Positions 31,439-42,671 of a stretch of DNA of 64,000 nt are shown here, piece by piece. This stretch comes from Phialocephala subalpina (Eukaryota > Ascomycota > Leotiomycetes > Helotiales > Mollisiaceae), in contig FJOG01000035.1 in assembly GCA_900073065.1 (NCBI GenBank), positions 165,723 to 229,722 on the forward strand, read 5' to 3'. Below the pieces are notes generated by a model. That model ran no database searches and was not told where the DNA came from. It was given only the letters and a program-made list of their open reading frames with translations. Each line of letters starts with the position of its first letter. Position 1 is the first letter of the stretch. The position numbers and the translations under genes were made by a program.

Positions 31439-34400
31439 CGTAAAGTAGTACCAGCTGCTGTAGGATGTTCTGAAGGAATGTGCAGACTGTCCGTAGTATT
31501 AGTTGTGTTTTTCGATGTGTCTAGTTCCGACGTCGCGCGTAGAATAAGAAGTTTCGCAGATGTTGTTCGAGGAATATTATTTTGCTAGGGTACCAGACAC
31601 CAGCTTTGTGTTTCTTGGAAGGGGCAAAGACTTTTGATGAATGAAGGTGCAAGAAAGAAAGAAACAAGATCGAGGAATGGAATTTTGTGCGAGGCTATTG
31701 AATATTCGAGTATGGGCTGGCACCAGTGTTGCTATTGTGTTGTCTTGCTATTGTGCTTCCATATCGGCGCAAAACTCAAGCGAGGCTAGAAAGGGCAATG
31801 GACTAGCGCAACGAAGCGGAGTAACTTACAATAATTATTGACTGTGAAGAAGAAGAACGTCGACGACGCGGCTGTTTGTAAAGAGTGCGATGACTACAGA
31901 AGTCTGATGTTTGAATATTATTTTGGTGGGTGGTGCCCTCGATATATAAATTGGGACCGGGCCCATGGCTGTCCCGTTTCGACTCCGTTCCTTGCCATGG
32001 CTCACACCCACCACCTTCGGTCGAAGCGACGTCCTTGTGCACTCTGGTGCCATGCGGCCCAAGCATCGTTGAGTTAAACTCATGATGAGGATTGTCGGCG
32101 GCCGGGGTATCACAGCCAACGAGAGCCATTCCTGCCAAGTCCAGGAATGCTACAAGAATGGCCCAAAATGGGAGGTCTTGGAAGCGAAGAACAGACTGAC
32201 CAGTGTCAGGAGGTTCCTGCTGTGAGATGGGCTAAATCGAAACAACCGCCTGGCACGTCCCTAGCGTACCGGGACTTGGGAAGGGGTCTCGAGGGGGTGA
32301 TTCGATGTGTGGTTATTGGTGAATCTCGCAGTCGTCTATCCGGGACCCACGATGCAGCATTGATTTTCCCCTGGCCATCAAAACCTTCCTGCAGGGGCCG
32401 ATCTCCGTGGCTGGCCGGGAAGGTCGAGCCTGTGTTCGCTCGCATGGACAAGGCAGATGAGGGAGCGCGAGGGGAGCGGTCCTCTGGTACCGGTGTTCGT
32501 TGTCGTTAGTCCGTATGAAAGAAAGTTCTGCTTGTGCGATGAAACTTCTAGTGGTTGGATCTGGGGCGTGCCTCGGAGATTTCACAGCGCTTCAGTGGCG
32601 CAATAAGCTTGCCTGCATCGAGCAAAGTGCCCGCCAGATCACCAGTCAGTGCTGGTCCAGAATCTGCTTGTTCAAGGGTTCAGCCACATCAGATGCCAAG
32701 GCGGCCTCCTCAAGCCCCCAGGGGATTCGCTTTGGGACGTTTTCCTTCGCTTGCTCGACCTTAAACCTTCGACAATCTCGACAAGCGGACACATCAGGAG
32801 ATCACTTCGACCACTTCGACCGCTTCAACCACTTCGGCACTCCTTTCCGTGGATCATCTGCACCCCACAGTGCAACGTATCACTTGTCCTGAATCCTTTT
32901 CCCTCATTTCTTCAACTTCTTCTACTACTGTACTCCAGGATGACTTCTTTCGGGCCTTCTCCACGTCTGCACCCCGCATTCTCAGTGTCCCTTGTGCACG
33001 GCGACGCTGACTCGACGTGACAGTGTGACTGAGCATCGTGGACTATCCTCCGGCATCCACGTCGTGTTAGGCATTCGATATCTTCCTCATTCTCGAGCCT
33101 GCGACACATTCGCACAGGTTTTTGTTGTTTCTCAGTCCGTTTCAAGCGATGCAATCCGTTGGTTGAGAAATCCTGTGTTGTTTCGAAACATCGACCATGG
33201 GCAAGGGGGTGAGACGCAGAAAGTATCAGACAAAGCAGACATCGGACGGAAAAAGCATAAGTCGGTGCTTTTAACCGGACGCTCGCCACCATTCATGCCA
33301 TTTGGACCACCTGTTCTCTGGTGCCAGCAAGCATTGCATGCCTTTCGCGGAGATCTCTCCTTTTCAGAAAAACAAATCACGAGGTTTTCGTCTGAACTTT
33401 GAACTCAGCCCTGCTATTTCGGTTCCTTGCTTTATTCCATTCTTCATAGCCTGCCGAAACCTATCATCTCATGTCCATTCAAGTCTCTGGCGGCATCACA
33501 CATGAGATCGAGCCAGGATGTTGAAGTGTCTCTGATCACGTGGACTTAGACGCCAGCAAGTATTTCAAGGATCCGAGCCTTGAACGCCTCCACACCATCC
33601 ACAGTACGCGCATCGTTGTTTTTAACCTGAGTTCAGCCTAAAGCGGCATATTTCAACTTGCATTCTGTCTCAATCACTAGCACTGTTGGCATAAAGGCCT
33701 AAGTCAAGGAGAAGCTTAACTGTAGATCTTCAACGTACCGTCGGCCCAGAGCCTAATGCGTACTGAAGGATGCCGAAATCTAATTTTATCCTACCTCCTC
33801 CTTCCATCTTCATCTATTCCCCAGAACTAAATCTAGAAATGAAGCCGAAATCGGTACGCAATGTACATTCTAAAAGTCACGTTTCTTAAGAACCGGCATC
33901 CTTCGCTGCATTTGTCAGTTATTCCGTGGGTGGCAGTCTTTCAGGAAAGTCATGAGGTACCTAGACGATTTAATTTATCCTGCAGTTCCCAGCGATTTCA
34001 ACTTGAGATTTCATATCCAGAGAACATAGGATCTGGCGCCGAGGAGCAAGGCAATCTATTTCAGCCGGTATCCGAGTACAGTTTCCGACATTCTGTGCCG
34101 AACAAAAGGTGTTCAAATCATCTTTGCCTGTTTATCTCCGAAACGATGTCCTTGCAAACCACACATGTGTCAGCCACCTTCAGCCATTATCCCAGAAACA
34201 ATCTCGATACTGTCTTCTCAGCCTCCTCGCATGCGAAACTTCGAGAAATTCTCTGGCAGCAGAGCGGGACGGGAACAGACGAGCAATGAATTCGAGCTCA
34301 AGACTCGAGAGCCACCTCGATGCGCCGCTTGATCAATAATCAATCAATTCCTTACGGCCAAAATCTTGACTATGGGACTATCTTTGACACCAAGATCCTG

Positions 34401-36019
34401 CCATCCACTCCCTTACGCTTTTCGTGGGAGACTACTTAAAGACATGTTCCAAGATTGAGATGATCTAAAGACTCAAGCTTCGAAAAAGGACCGATGACAG
34501 CTATTCAGACTTGATTTCACTGCGGTTCGAGATACCAAGCTCACGATAACCAAACCTAGAGTCAACGCCACAATCAGTCCTATCTATGAAGGCCAGGTTG
34601 CTTTCAGCTCTCCTTCTGTCGGTTGGCCTGGCGAATTCAGCTTAGCTTTTGTCCTGTCTTCGGGACATGCTATAGGGCCTTGGTCCCCGCCAAAGGACCG
34701 ATCAAAGTTGATCACACCACGGTCCGCGAAACAGGGCACAGAGAGCAATAAATAAGCTCCACAGATGGCACCTTTTTCGAGGGAGCGTAGCATCATCACA
34801 CCCACAAGTTCGGCGTACTCATCTTCCACCTTTATCACAGATTGTGGCTACTGCTGCCTCTCCGTCCTTTAGCATTGATTGCGCTTGCCGGAAATCTCGC
34901 ACCTGTCAATGCGGGAAGCTTTTCCTTAATTACAAGAGAGGTCACTGCAGGTGTGCTGAGGAAAGAGCTTGAAATGCCATGCGCCATCTACAGCGTGTCG
35001 TGTGTATTGGGACCGAAGTCAATCAAGTCTGATTTCGTGCAGGCGAGCCCCGCAATGGCAAGTCTGTCTTTCCCTCGAGATGCTTCAAAGAGCTCAAGCA
35101 CCAGTGCCAGTGTGCATCAACACACGCAGTCAATGGATTCCCACCGTACTAGCTAACTACAAGGGAAGATCCTCAAGACTATATTTTGGAGTCTTTGGAG
35201 AATTTTTCAGAACGGTGACTTCGCGCGCAATCCATCTGAACCCACTTTCAGTACATGGGGGTGTTGAGATGCTCAATGGGAGTTGCTACAACTCTATATT
35301 TACTGGATCTCCCTGTACAAGTCTGGTTGCCGCTTGCTTTGTTGATCACCGACCATAAACAATCAGAGGGCCATTTAGATGAGTAGATGCATGGGAATAC
35401 ACAAGACAACCGCTATACTGTCACGACTAGAATGACCCTCGTGCTATGGAACAAAACCGTCGCCACCAATTTCGAACATTTTCACCACTGTACAGTACTT
35501 AAAGCGACGATACATAAAACACTCTTCCCCAAGCGCTTTCATATAAATCGAACCATCAGACCTCGGTAGGCGAAAATGGGTGATGGGACACTAAAGGGTT
35601 CAGGTTAGGCAAAAGAATTCCTCTCCTCATCAAATCAGAGCTTTCCTGGAGAGCCGCAAGACGAAGAGAACTCACAGCACAACCAGTGCCCATGATTGGA
35701 TGTCCGGTCAGACAGCAGACCAGTTTCTGTGTGCATTGTAGTAGAGTTTATCAAATGGCATTGATATGTTTTGCGGAAGCTGGTGTGATGCGAACTCAGT
35801 TCATCAAAGTCCGCGCTGCCCCAAAGACAAGATTCTTTCAGCACGAGTAGTAAGGAACGAACTGTGAGGTACTATATACCACAGCCCGCTGTATAGTACT
35901 CTAGCTAATGAGTGAGTAACCTCTAAGCGTTTAGCGACTGTGTATTAAGTTGAGGGCCACCAGGCGGATATTTGAGATGCTTGTACTCGCGCTCACCTCC
36001 TTCGAGTTCTTTGTCGCAG
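31439..36019. other. Gene-poor region, about 4.6 kb
   Basis: I found no convincing gene, transposase or reverse transcriptase on either strand. The frames here are short, mostly lack ATG starts and show no family motifs. The promoter of the GH55 gene must lie at the left edge. Confidence 0.4.
32803..32838 (+). repeat. Short 9-bp tandem repeat (CACTTCGAC)
   Basis: About four imperfect copies of CACTTCGAC in a row. It lies in no supported gene. Confidence 0.7.
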
Positions 36020-37290
36020 CAAAGATAAATTTCTCCCGTAAAAACAGACAATACATGCTGCTGTGCGATATGTGTCCCACACTAGCGGTGCGACGGTGAT
36101 TGCTGGCATTCTTGCTCTTCAAGCACATGCTCGGCTTTGTCCTTCATGACATCTTGCCAAATCCCAAAACCTTTGTAATTGCATCAGACATACAATGCGC
36201 ATGGTAAAATTTCGTCTACTTGGAAGCTAGCTATTGTGCGTCCTGTATTGTGCAGCAGCGTCATGCTGGCTGCGGACTTCTGGCTAAAGTTTATGTTTAG
36301 CTTCACGACAATCAACACTTTCCCAGGATTGGGGGATCTTGGCGGATCACATAGCATGAGCAATGCGTATAGGACAATCAATACATATACGAAATTATCT
36401 TGTTATGCGAGCTATATCGCATAGTGATCTCGTGGTGATGGTGGACAATTGAGCTGCTGGACCGCTTGACGTCCTCGCCTTCGTCACAGTGAACATTTCA
36501 CGGAAATGATGAATCTCCCCCCCCACCAACTTCCAGATACACAATGTGCATGAGATATCATTCACGCATATGCGAGTTTGCTATCACCGCATCAAAGAGT
36601 GGTGGGCTAGCTGCGGAGGTCGGAGTCGCTCAAGTGACATGATCACTGGCTCAGCTTCAAAACAGCTTATATCTTATCATGGCTACCAAATTTCCGCAGA
36701 ATAATAGAATAGGCACTACGTATAGGGAATTAATGATTTTACGTATAGCTAGATTGCTATTGTTCAAGGTTTCGTATTGCGTGCTGCAATGGCTACAGAC
36801 ATTGGAGTTGCTCAAGTTGCATGATCACATTTCACCTTTGATACAATTAACATCCTATGAGAACTACAGTATTACTCCGGATTAAGGAGATAGAAGTTAC
36901 GTATAGAATCACTTACGTATAGGGAGCTTGCTATTGCGCAAGGCTTGTCTGCAGCTTGAGGCGGCTGCAATGTTGGAGTTACTCAAGTCACATGCTCACA
37001 GACTCACTTTTGACACCATTGAATTTCTCCCTCAAAATTACACAACCTCAGCAGAGCAAAAGGAAAAGAAAATGCGTATAGGATGTTCTACGTATAGCAG
37101 CGAGCTTGCTATTGTGTTGGGGTGTCTGCGAATATTGGCGCTGCTCAAGTTGGTTGATCATATGCTCACAGATTCACTTTCGACACCACCAACCAACCCC
37201 CCCAAATTGCAGAATCTCTGCAAAGCAATAGGAAAAGACAATACGTATAGTTCACTTTCCGTATAGAGGCGAGTTTGCTATTGTGCAAGA
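36020..37290. repeat. Degenerate ~170-bp tandem array with CGTATAG boxes
   Basis: A unit of about 168-182 bp recurs about seven times. The anchor GAGCTTGCTATTGTG or a variant falls near 36225, 36402, 36570, 36752, 36930, 37098 and 37268. In the better conserved right-hand units it is preceded by two direct copies of ACGTATAG, in three cases exactly 16 bp apart. Other shared blocks are TTGGAGTTGCTCAAGT, CATGATCACA and a CAGCAAAGCAATAGGAAAAG-like segment. Units decay to the left. The array ends about 490 bp before the start codon of the orphan gene at 37777. No frame runs through it. Confidence 0.8.
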
Positions 37291-37689
37291 TTTTGTATAT
37301 GGGCGGGTTGAGAAGGCTGCGAGCCGAACCCCTTGAGCTCGCTTAACTGGAGAGCCAGCCTTGAGGGTGCAAACGAGACAATAGCATCAACAGCATCACC
37401 TTCAATTCATCTTACCATAGTCTTCTCGCTTGAGAAATTTTGAGCCAACTTGCACTAGCTTCCTTCCTCGCAGTACATAAACTCTTCCTCGCGCACAAAT
37501 CCTCGAAATTTTCTTCAAGTCGACAACAAATTTTCGAAGATACCACCACCACCACCATCAACACTTCACAATCCCATCAAGATTCCTCATACTATCAAGT
37601 ATTTCATCGCTGCCGCGCTCCTCTCTGTCGATTCTCCGCCCAAGCTCTTCATTCCCGCGCAGGGCCAGCTCCACCTCCGCCAACAACCA

Positions 37690-37760
37690 GTGAGTTCCTT
37701 CAACCTTCCTCCAACCTTCCTCCATTCCACGCAAGAAACTGACTCCTCCCTCTCCGCCAG
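37690..37760 (+). other. Probable 5' UTR intron of the orphan gene
   Basis: Donor GTGAGT, branch AACTGAC and acceptor CGCCAG bound 71 nt that end 16 bp before the ATG at 37777. The signals are good, but no expression data are available to me. Confidence 0.5.
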
Positions 37761-37776
37761 ACTACATACAATCAAC

Positions 37777-40542
37777 ATGACTCGCCGTACTGCTGCTACT
37801 GTTGTTCGCGCTGCTGTTCCGGATATCGTCCAGAAGGAGGAGGAGGAGCTCGAGGAGAATAGCACCAAGGCTCACAGCCGACGCGTAAGCATATCCATCT
37901 CCTATCTTCGCATTATCGCTATTGTCGCCGCGATTATACGAAAGTCACTATACGAAGTTTCGTATAGTGGGACAAAGGCGACACCCTCAAGCCCTGCTGC
38001 CAAAATTTCCGCACACATACACATCTGTTCTCACAGCTTCACCTTCAAAGGTGGGGCTGTCGCATCACTGTTGCTTCTTGCCCATCTTCTCCCCAGCTTA
38101 CTATCGTCGCGTTATTGCTATTGTAGTTTTGACTATATGGAATTTCCTATACGAAGTTTCGTATAGTGGAACATAAAGATGACACCCTCAGCCTCCACAG
38201 CCAACATTCCTGCACACACACACACATCTGTTCTCAAAGCTTCACCTTCAAAGCTGGGGCTGTCACAGCACTACTGTTATCTACCCATCTCCTCCCCAGT
38301 TTGCTACCGCCGCGACACTCCTATCGTAATTGCTATTGTCGTCGCTCCCTATACGAAGCTTCATAGAAGGCCGGTAACCCTTTATTACCCGAGTTGCCTC
38401 CTTTGCCAACAATCCTGCACACACTCGTCGGAACTCCTTGATGGGACCTCACATCTTGACAACAGGAACACACACTCGCTGGAACCTAATGATGAGACTT
38501 CAGCGTTTGGCAGCAGTAGCTCTGCCGGTCTTCGCTGATCTCTTCATCAATTTGATTTCTTCGCGCATACCACTGCCACCCACACCCAGTCGTCGGAACT
38601 CATGGACGAGACTTCACAGCTTGACAGCAGTAGCTCTGCTGCTCTTCGCTGCTCTTTCCATCGCATTGGTTTCTTCGCACATAGCACAAGCACCTGCACA
38701 CCTCTCCGCCCCAACACTCCTTCTCTGGCGTGGCATGATCTCATTCCTGCCTAGCCATCACTTCAACATCATCACATCACGGAGGGAGATTGCGCTGTCT
38801 TCCACTTCTTGTGTGAACACATAATGGGTTCCGTTCTCTCCTGATTTCCTCATCATTTCCCGAGTACCGCCCAGCGGAGTTATTCCTGATACATCTCTGT
38901 CTTCACGGCGGGTTCCATTCTCTCCTTAACTTCCCATTATCTTCCAATTACCGCCCAGTGGACACCTTCCTCTCACATCTCCGTTCACAAACACATCACC
39001 GCCGTGTCCTCTACATTCCGTCTTTCTCTCATACAATCATGTCGGGGTGTAAATGCATTGTACTTCCTCTGATTTCTTTCTCTTCCCGGAATCCCGCGTT
39101 CATTCCGCGTTCTTTCAGCGCAACCCTTGCTAACCACATTCTTTGTATTTAGGCTGGAGAGATGTCCGCTGAATCCCTGGCCAAGAAGACTGCCGCTGAG
39201 GTAGTTGTCAAGCAAGTCTGGGGCATCAAGAATGCAATGATGGCATTTCCGAAGGAGATCCGACCGGAGCATATGGGGTGCACGGGCTACGAATACCTCA
39301 AAAATATCGCCGGACGCATCGACAATCTTAAGGAAGCCCGCCCCTACTTCCTCAAGTATGCCGCCAAGCATAAGAAGAACCAAATTACGTGGATGGGGCT
39401 CCGTAAGATCATGGATGAGCTCAAGGCCTCCGACCCGGAGAAGGAGATGGGCAAGAAGACCAGCAAGAAGGTCGCTCCCACTCAACCCATTCGACCCACT
39501 CCTTCCCGCCAAAGCCGACGAGGACTCAAGTTGGAGACGGCCACCTACACCGTGTCGTTCAACAAGAACGGAAAGCCTTGCGGAATCTTGAAGATCAAGA
39601 CCCCGAAGGGATTCAAGTTGTTAGAGGTCAATATCGACCCGAAGGCGACTGTAAAGGCGGCGAAAGCTATCGTCGAGGAGGCTACTATTGCTGTGGAGGA
39701 GATCATCGTTGCGGAGGATACTGTCATCACCGGAACTGGCAATATCGAGGAGAACATCGTGAGTACTTTCCCCCTTTGACAAGCATGAGAACATGGACTA
39801 ACAGTTCCAGATCGACGTCGAGCAACATGCAGCAAATGCCCTCATGGAACTCGCAAAGGCCGCAGTTGAAGTCGTTCCTAAGTCTACTAGCCATGACGCT
39901 CCAATCATTGTCCAGTCGTCCCCTCCTTCCAAGATCTATGCCACTGTCTATCCTCCTGGCATGAAGCGTGCTCCTACTGGCACCACCGTACCCAATATGT
40001 GCATCGAAAAGCGCTCTCCACCTCTCGTCAACGAGTTCGATACCCGACCCATCAAGAGAATTAGAATCGACGTCGACGACAACAGCCTAGAGATCATCGG
40101 TCAAGCCAGCAACAGCTCCTCTACCCCAACTCCCAAGAAGACAGTCAAGATCGTCGAACCAAACCCGAAAAACGACAGCAGCATCGGTCTCGGTGCCTCC
40201 ACTCACGGCCTCCCAACCCCAAATACTACCCCAACCAAGCCAGTCACCAAGTCAAAGTGGCAAAAGGGATCATGGGGTGCTAAGATTGAGGCTGCCAAGG
40301 AGAAGTCACGCAAGATGAAGGAGGCACAAGCTCTTCTTCCCAAGTATGGCCCCATGGAGTCCTACATCCGAAACCTACCTGAGAACGTTTCTGATATGTT
40401 CCCGAGCAAGAAGTGGCTTAAGGAGGATCTTGCCGAGCAGAACCCTGAGATGGCTGAGGAGTTGTATGGCATGTTTGACGATATCTACAAGTATATGCAA
40501 GATGAGACTACCCGCATCTGCGATACTTACCGCAAGGCCTAG
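37777..40542 (+). CDS. Unrecognised nuclear-type protein with repeat-filled first intron
   Basis: I model exons 37777-37884, 39153-39759 and one starting near 39811 and running to 40542; both end exons are clear, the middle donor less so. Exon 1 reads MTRRTAATVVRAAVPDIVQ and ends in a GTAAGC donor. After a 1,268-nt intron, exon 2 opens AGEMSAESLAKKTAAEVVV. About 480 residues result, rich in Lys, Glu and Ala, with basic stretches (KRIRIDV, KSKWQKGSWGAKIEAAKEKS) that fit a nuclear protein. I recognise no domain. It may instead start at ATG 39162 with exon 1 belonging to another transcript. Tandem repeats fill the first intron and lie just upstream. Confidence 0.55.
37905..38370. repeat. ~200-bp tandem repeat in the first intron, with CTATACG palindromes
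   Basis: Two full units and part of a third, about 200 bp each. Shared blocks are ACCCTCA, CACATCTGTTCTCA, AGCTTCACCTTCAAAG, GGGGCTGTC and CTCCCCAG. Each unit ends in a GCTATTGT-like segment and then a palindrome: CTATACGAAGTTTCGTATAG at 37948-37967 and 38147-38166, and a decayed form at 38349-38366. A short (CA)n run lies near 38214. Confidence 0.85.
38411..38685. repeat. ~116-bp tandem repeat in the first intron
   Basis: Two copies at about 38470-38567 and 38586-38685 share GAGACTTCA, GGCAGCAGTAGCTCTGC-like and CTCTTCGCTG blocks and end TTTCTTCGC. A partial copy starts near 38411 (CACTCGTCGGAACTCCTTGA). Confidence 0.75.
38825..38962. repeat. ~85-bp direct repeat in the first intron
   Basis: GGGTTCCGTTCTCTCCT at 38825 and GGGTTCCATTCTCTCCT at 38910 each run on to a TACCGCCCAG block about 40 bp later. 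Confidence 0.75.
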
Positions 40543-42592
40543 ATGGATGGGAAGGGACTTTATTTGATTTGTTTCTCCGCGCATTGACTTATGGAGTTTG
40601 GGGGATAAATACATACTGAGACTGGGAAATACCACGGCGCAGGATGGCAGGTTTGCACATCAGCATAGAGATACCCACAGGTCCTTAGGACCGTACCATA
40701 CACATAGAGTTGCATGGAATTGAATGATGATTTTCTCGAGACAATGGTCTAGAATGGTCCCTGTGCTCGTGGTGCATTCAATTCGTGACCTCTGCTACTA
40801 GAGATTCCCCTAAGATAACTCTTCCACTTCCAAGGAGCTACCTGGATGCTTTCCAGGACTCCTGGAGCATTGGCTTGGACATCTCGATCTTGCTTTCATA
40901 CTCGAGCTTGCTATTATTCGTCCACTCTTTCGACTCCAGCGAGCTGCACTCGTCTCAAAGCTCCAGGCTTCGTGGGACATCGACTTTTGACCTCCCCATC
41001 TCGCTTTTAATGTTCAGGCTTCTGTCACTCAACTCCTTTGACTTCCATATAACCATTTACTTCTCACAAGAGCAAGATACGCAGGTTTGTTGGACATCGG
41101 CACAAAGATAAACCGTTCCGTAGGTCCATGGGACCGTACATGTGCCGATAGACTTGCATGCAATGGCCCAGAAATGTCGTGGGACAAATCAACCTCTCAT
41201 CATTACTTGGTTATCTCCATTAATAAGGGAAAGAGGACGCAAGCAAGCTAGTAGAAAGGTAGTTCAACTTATCGAGCAAGACCACCAAGACAATTAGAGA
41301 CGCACAGAAAGCTGCTACGGCAACTAACTTCCTAGAAAATAGAGCATCGTCTGCACGAGTCTCAAATCAAGAGTCTGACAGCGAGGATGAGAATGCTGCC
41401 TCGCCCCCAGTGCAAGGAGCAGTACCAACAGTCCACCATCTACAGCCCGTGAAGCTTCTAGCCACCTCTCGTACGACGATTATTTCCTTAACAATCTTGG
41501 GGGCGATAAGATGATATTCAAGGGCCGTAGCATAGACGAGTGGCAGGGCACAAGCAAGGATAATGGCCGTGTAAAAAAGGATAGGCAGGGTGAGGGCAGA
41601 AAGCAGAGTGTCGGAGTCTTCTGATGAAAGGGGTGATCCTTTCCGAATACCTGGAAGATTTCCGGACTCATCAGCGAGCAAGAAGCCACAAAGGCGCAGA
41701 GTTGGTGGAGGCAGAGATTTGGATGCAATGAAATTCGATGACCTTCGCAAGACGATGATCCAGAAATCGACTTCGAAACAGCTGGATGCTTCTCGATGTC
41801 CTAGGACTGGATATTTATAAGTGACAACTCGAGCTTCATCTTGGTCAGCCTTCGACTTGTGTCCAGCTGCACTGTTCAGAAACTCCTGGAACATTGGTAT
41901 CTGACCTCTAGACCAGGACTTTTCATACTTGAAGTCTCTCCGCATGCCTACGTAAAGCATGTGAATAAAACAGCTATGTGACAAGCTAATCCATAATTGT
42001 AAACGACATTGACGCCGCGATGTAAATGTAATGAACGTGCTATTGCGATGAAATTTGATAATTCGATGTGAACATAGTCAACGCGCGGCTGTAAAGGAAG
42101 TTCATTTGCGTCGAGAGAAGTAGCCATAGGTTCCTTTTCCTCCATCCATCGGTCGTAGCAAGCATTTATTCAAGAGTATTACAACATCAATGTAGCTTGC
42201 CGAAAGTACATGAAAATTGTCACTCCTCAGACTCGTTTCATTGCTTCCGAGTCTCATGGGAAAGTTCAGCCACTGGCGCTGCAGAAAGTGGTTCAGCTTG
42301 AGGCTGATTGATTCGTTTGGGTCGCGGACTTCCTCCACCGAATCACAATCATGAGATGACACGCCTCTTCCAAAGGCTTTACAGATCTTCACTGAGCAGC
42401 CTGATTCCTCGCTGCTTCCTGCCGAATTGAAGCGCTTGAACAGGCATCGGCTTGAGGTGAGCGCCCGATCGAGATCTGAAGGAGCCGTTTCAGGCAAATC
42501 ACAACCGTCTGAGGCTCGTCGTCCACACAAGAAACAGGGTAACAGAACCGGGTCGTGCAATCAATTCCCATCTTCAATGCAAATGCAAAACC
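40543..42592. other. Intergenic, 2 kb with dispersed repeat remnants
   Basis: I found no well-supported gene. A minus-strand frame at 41367-41984 contains a hydrophobic stretch but lacks family motifs and I do not call it. The repeat anchor GAGCTTGCTATT recurs near 40903. Confidence 0.4.
40679..41164. repeat. 42-bp direct repeats carrying a GGTCCnnnGGACC palindrome
   Basis: Copies at 40679-40720 and 41122-41164 share AGGTCC, GGACCGTAC, ATAGA and TTGCATG in order. Each contains GGTCC, three bases, then GGACC. The spacing is about 443 bp. Confidence 0.7.
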
Positions 42593-42671
42593 ATGCCACC
42601 CAAGAAAACTGCTGAGAGTAAGTATCGTTGTTGCTGTCATCTCGCAAAGTCTAACTCGATGCTTCGCCCAG
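42593..42671 (+). other. Possible first exon and intron of a small gene
   Basis: ATG CCA CCC AAG AAA ACT GCT GAG starts a short exon (MPPKKTAE) that ends at a GTAAGT donor at 42618. A 54-nt stretch with TCTAACTC and CCCAG ends at 42671, a textbook fungal intron. The frame then stops within about 20 codons, so I could not complete a gene. Confidence 0.25.

Noticed and set aside
34765..34980. Short cysteine-rich reading frame and a signal-peptide-like frame in the gene-poor region
   Set aside because: The two frames overlap one another, neither has a suitable ATG and intact frame, and no splice model joins them. Chance is the simplest explanation.
31439..36019. Transposon or viral remnant
   Set aside because: I found no transposase, reverse transcriptase, integrase or terminal repeats that I could defend by reading alone.
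36020..37290. CRISPR-like array
   Set aside because: Units are long, degenerate and contiguous, with no short identical repeats separated by unique spacers, and the genome is eukaryotic.
41367..41984. Minus-strand 205-codon frame with a hydrophobic segment
   Set aside because: No family motif and atypical composition; it overlaps repeat remnants. Frame length alone is not enough.
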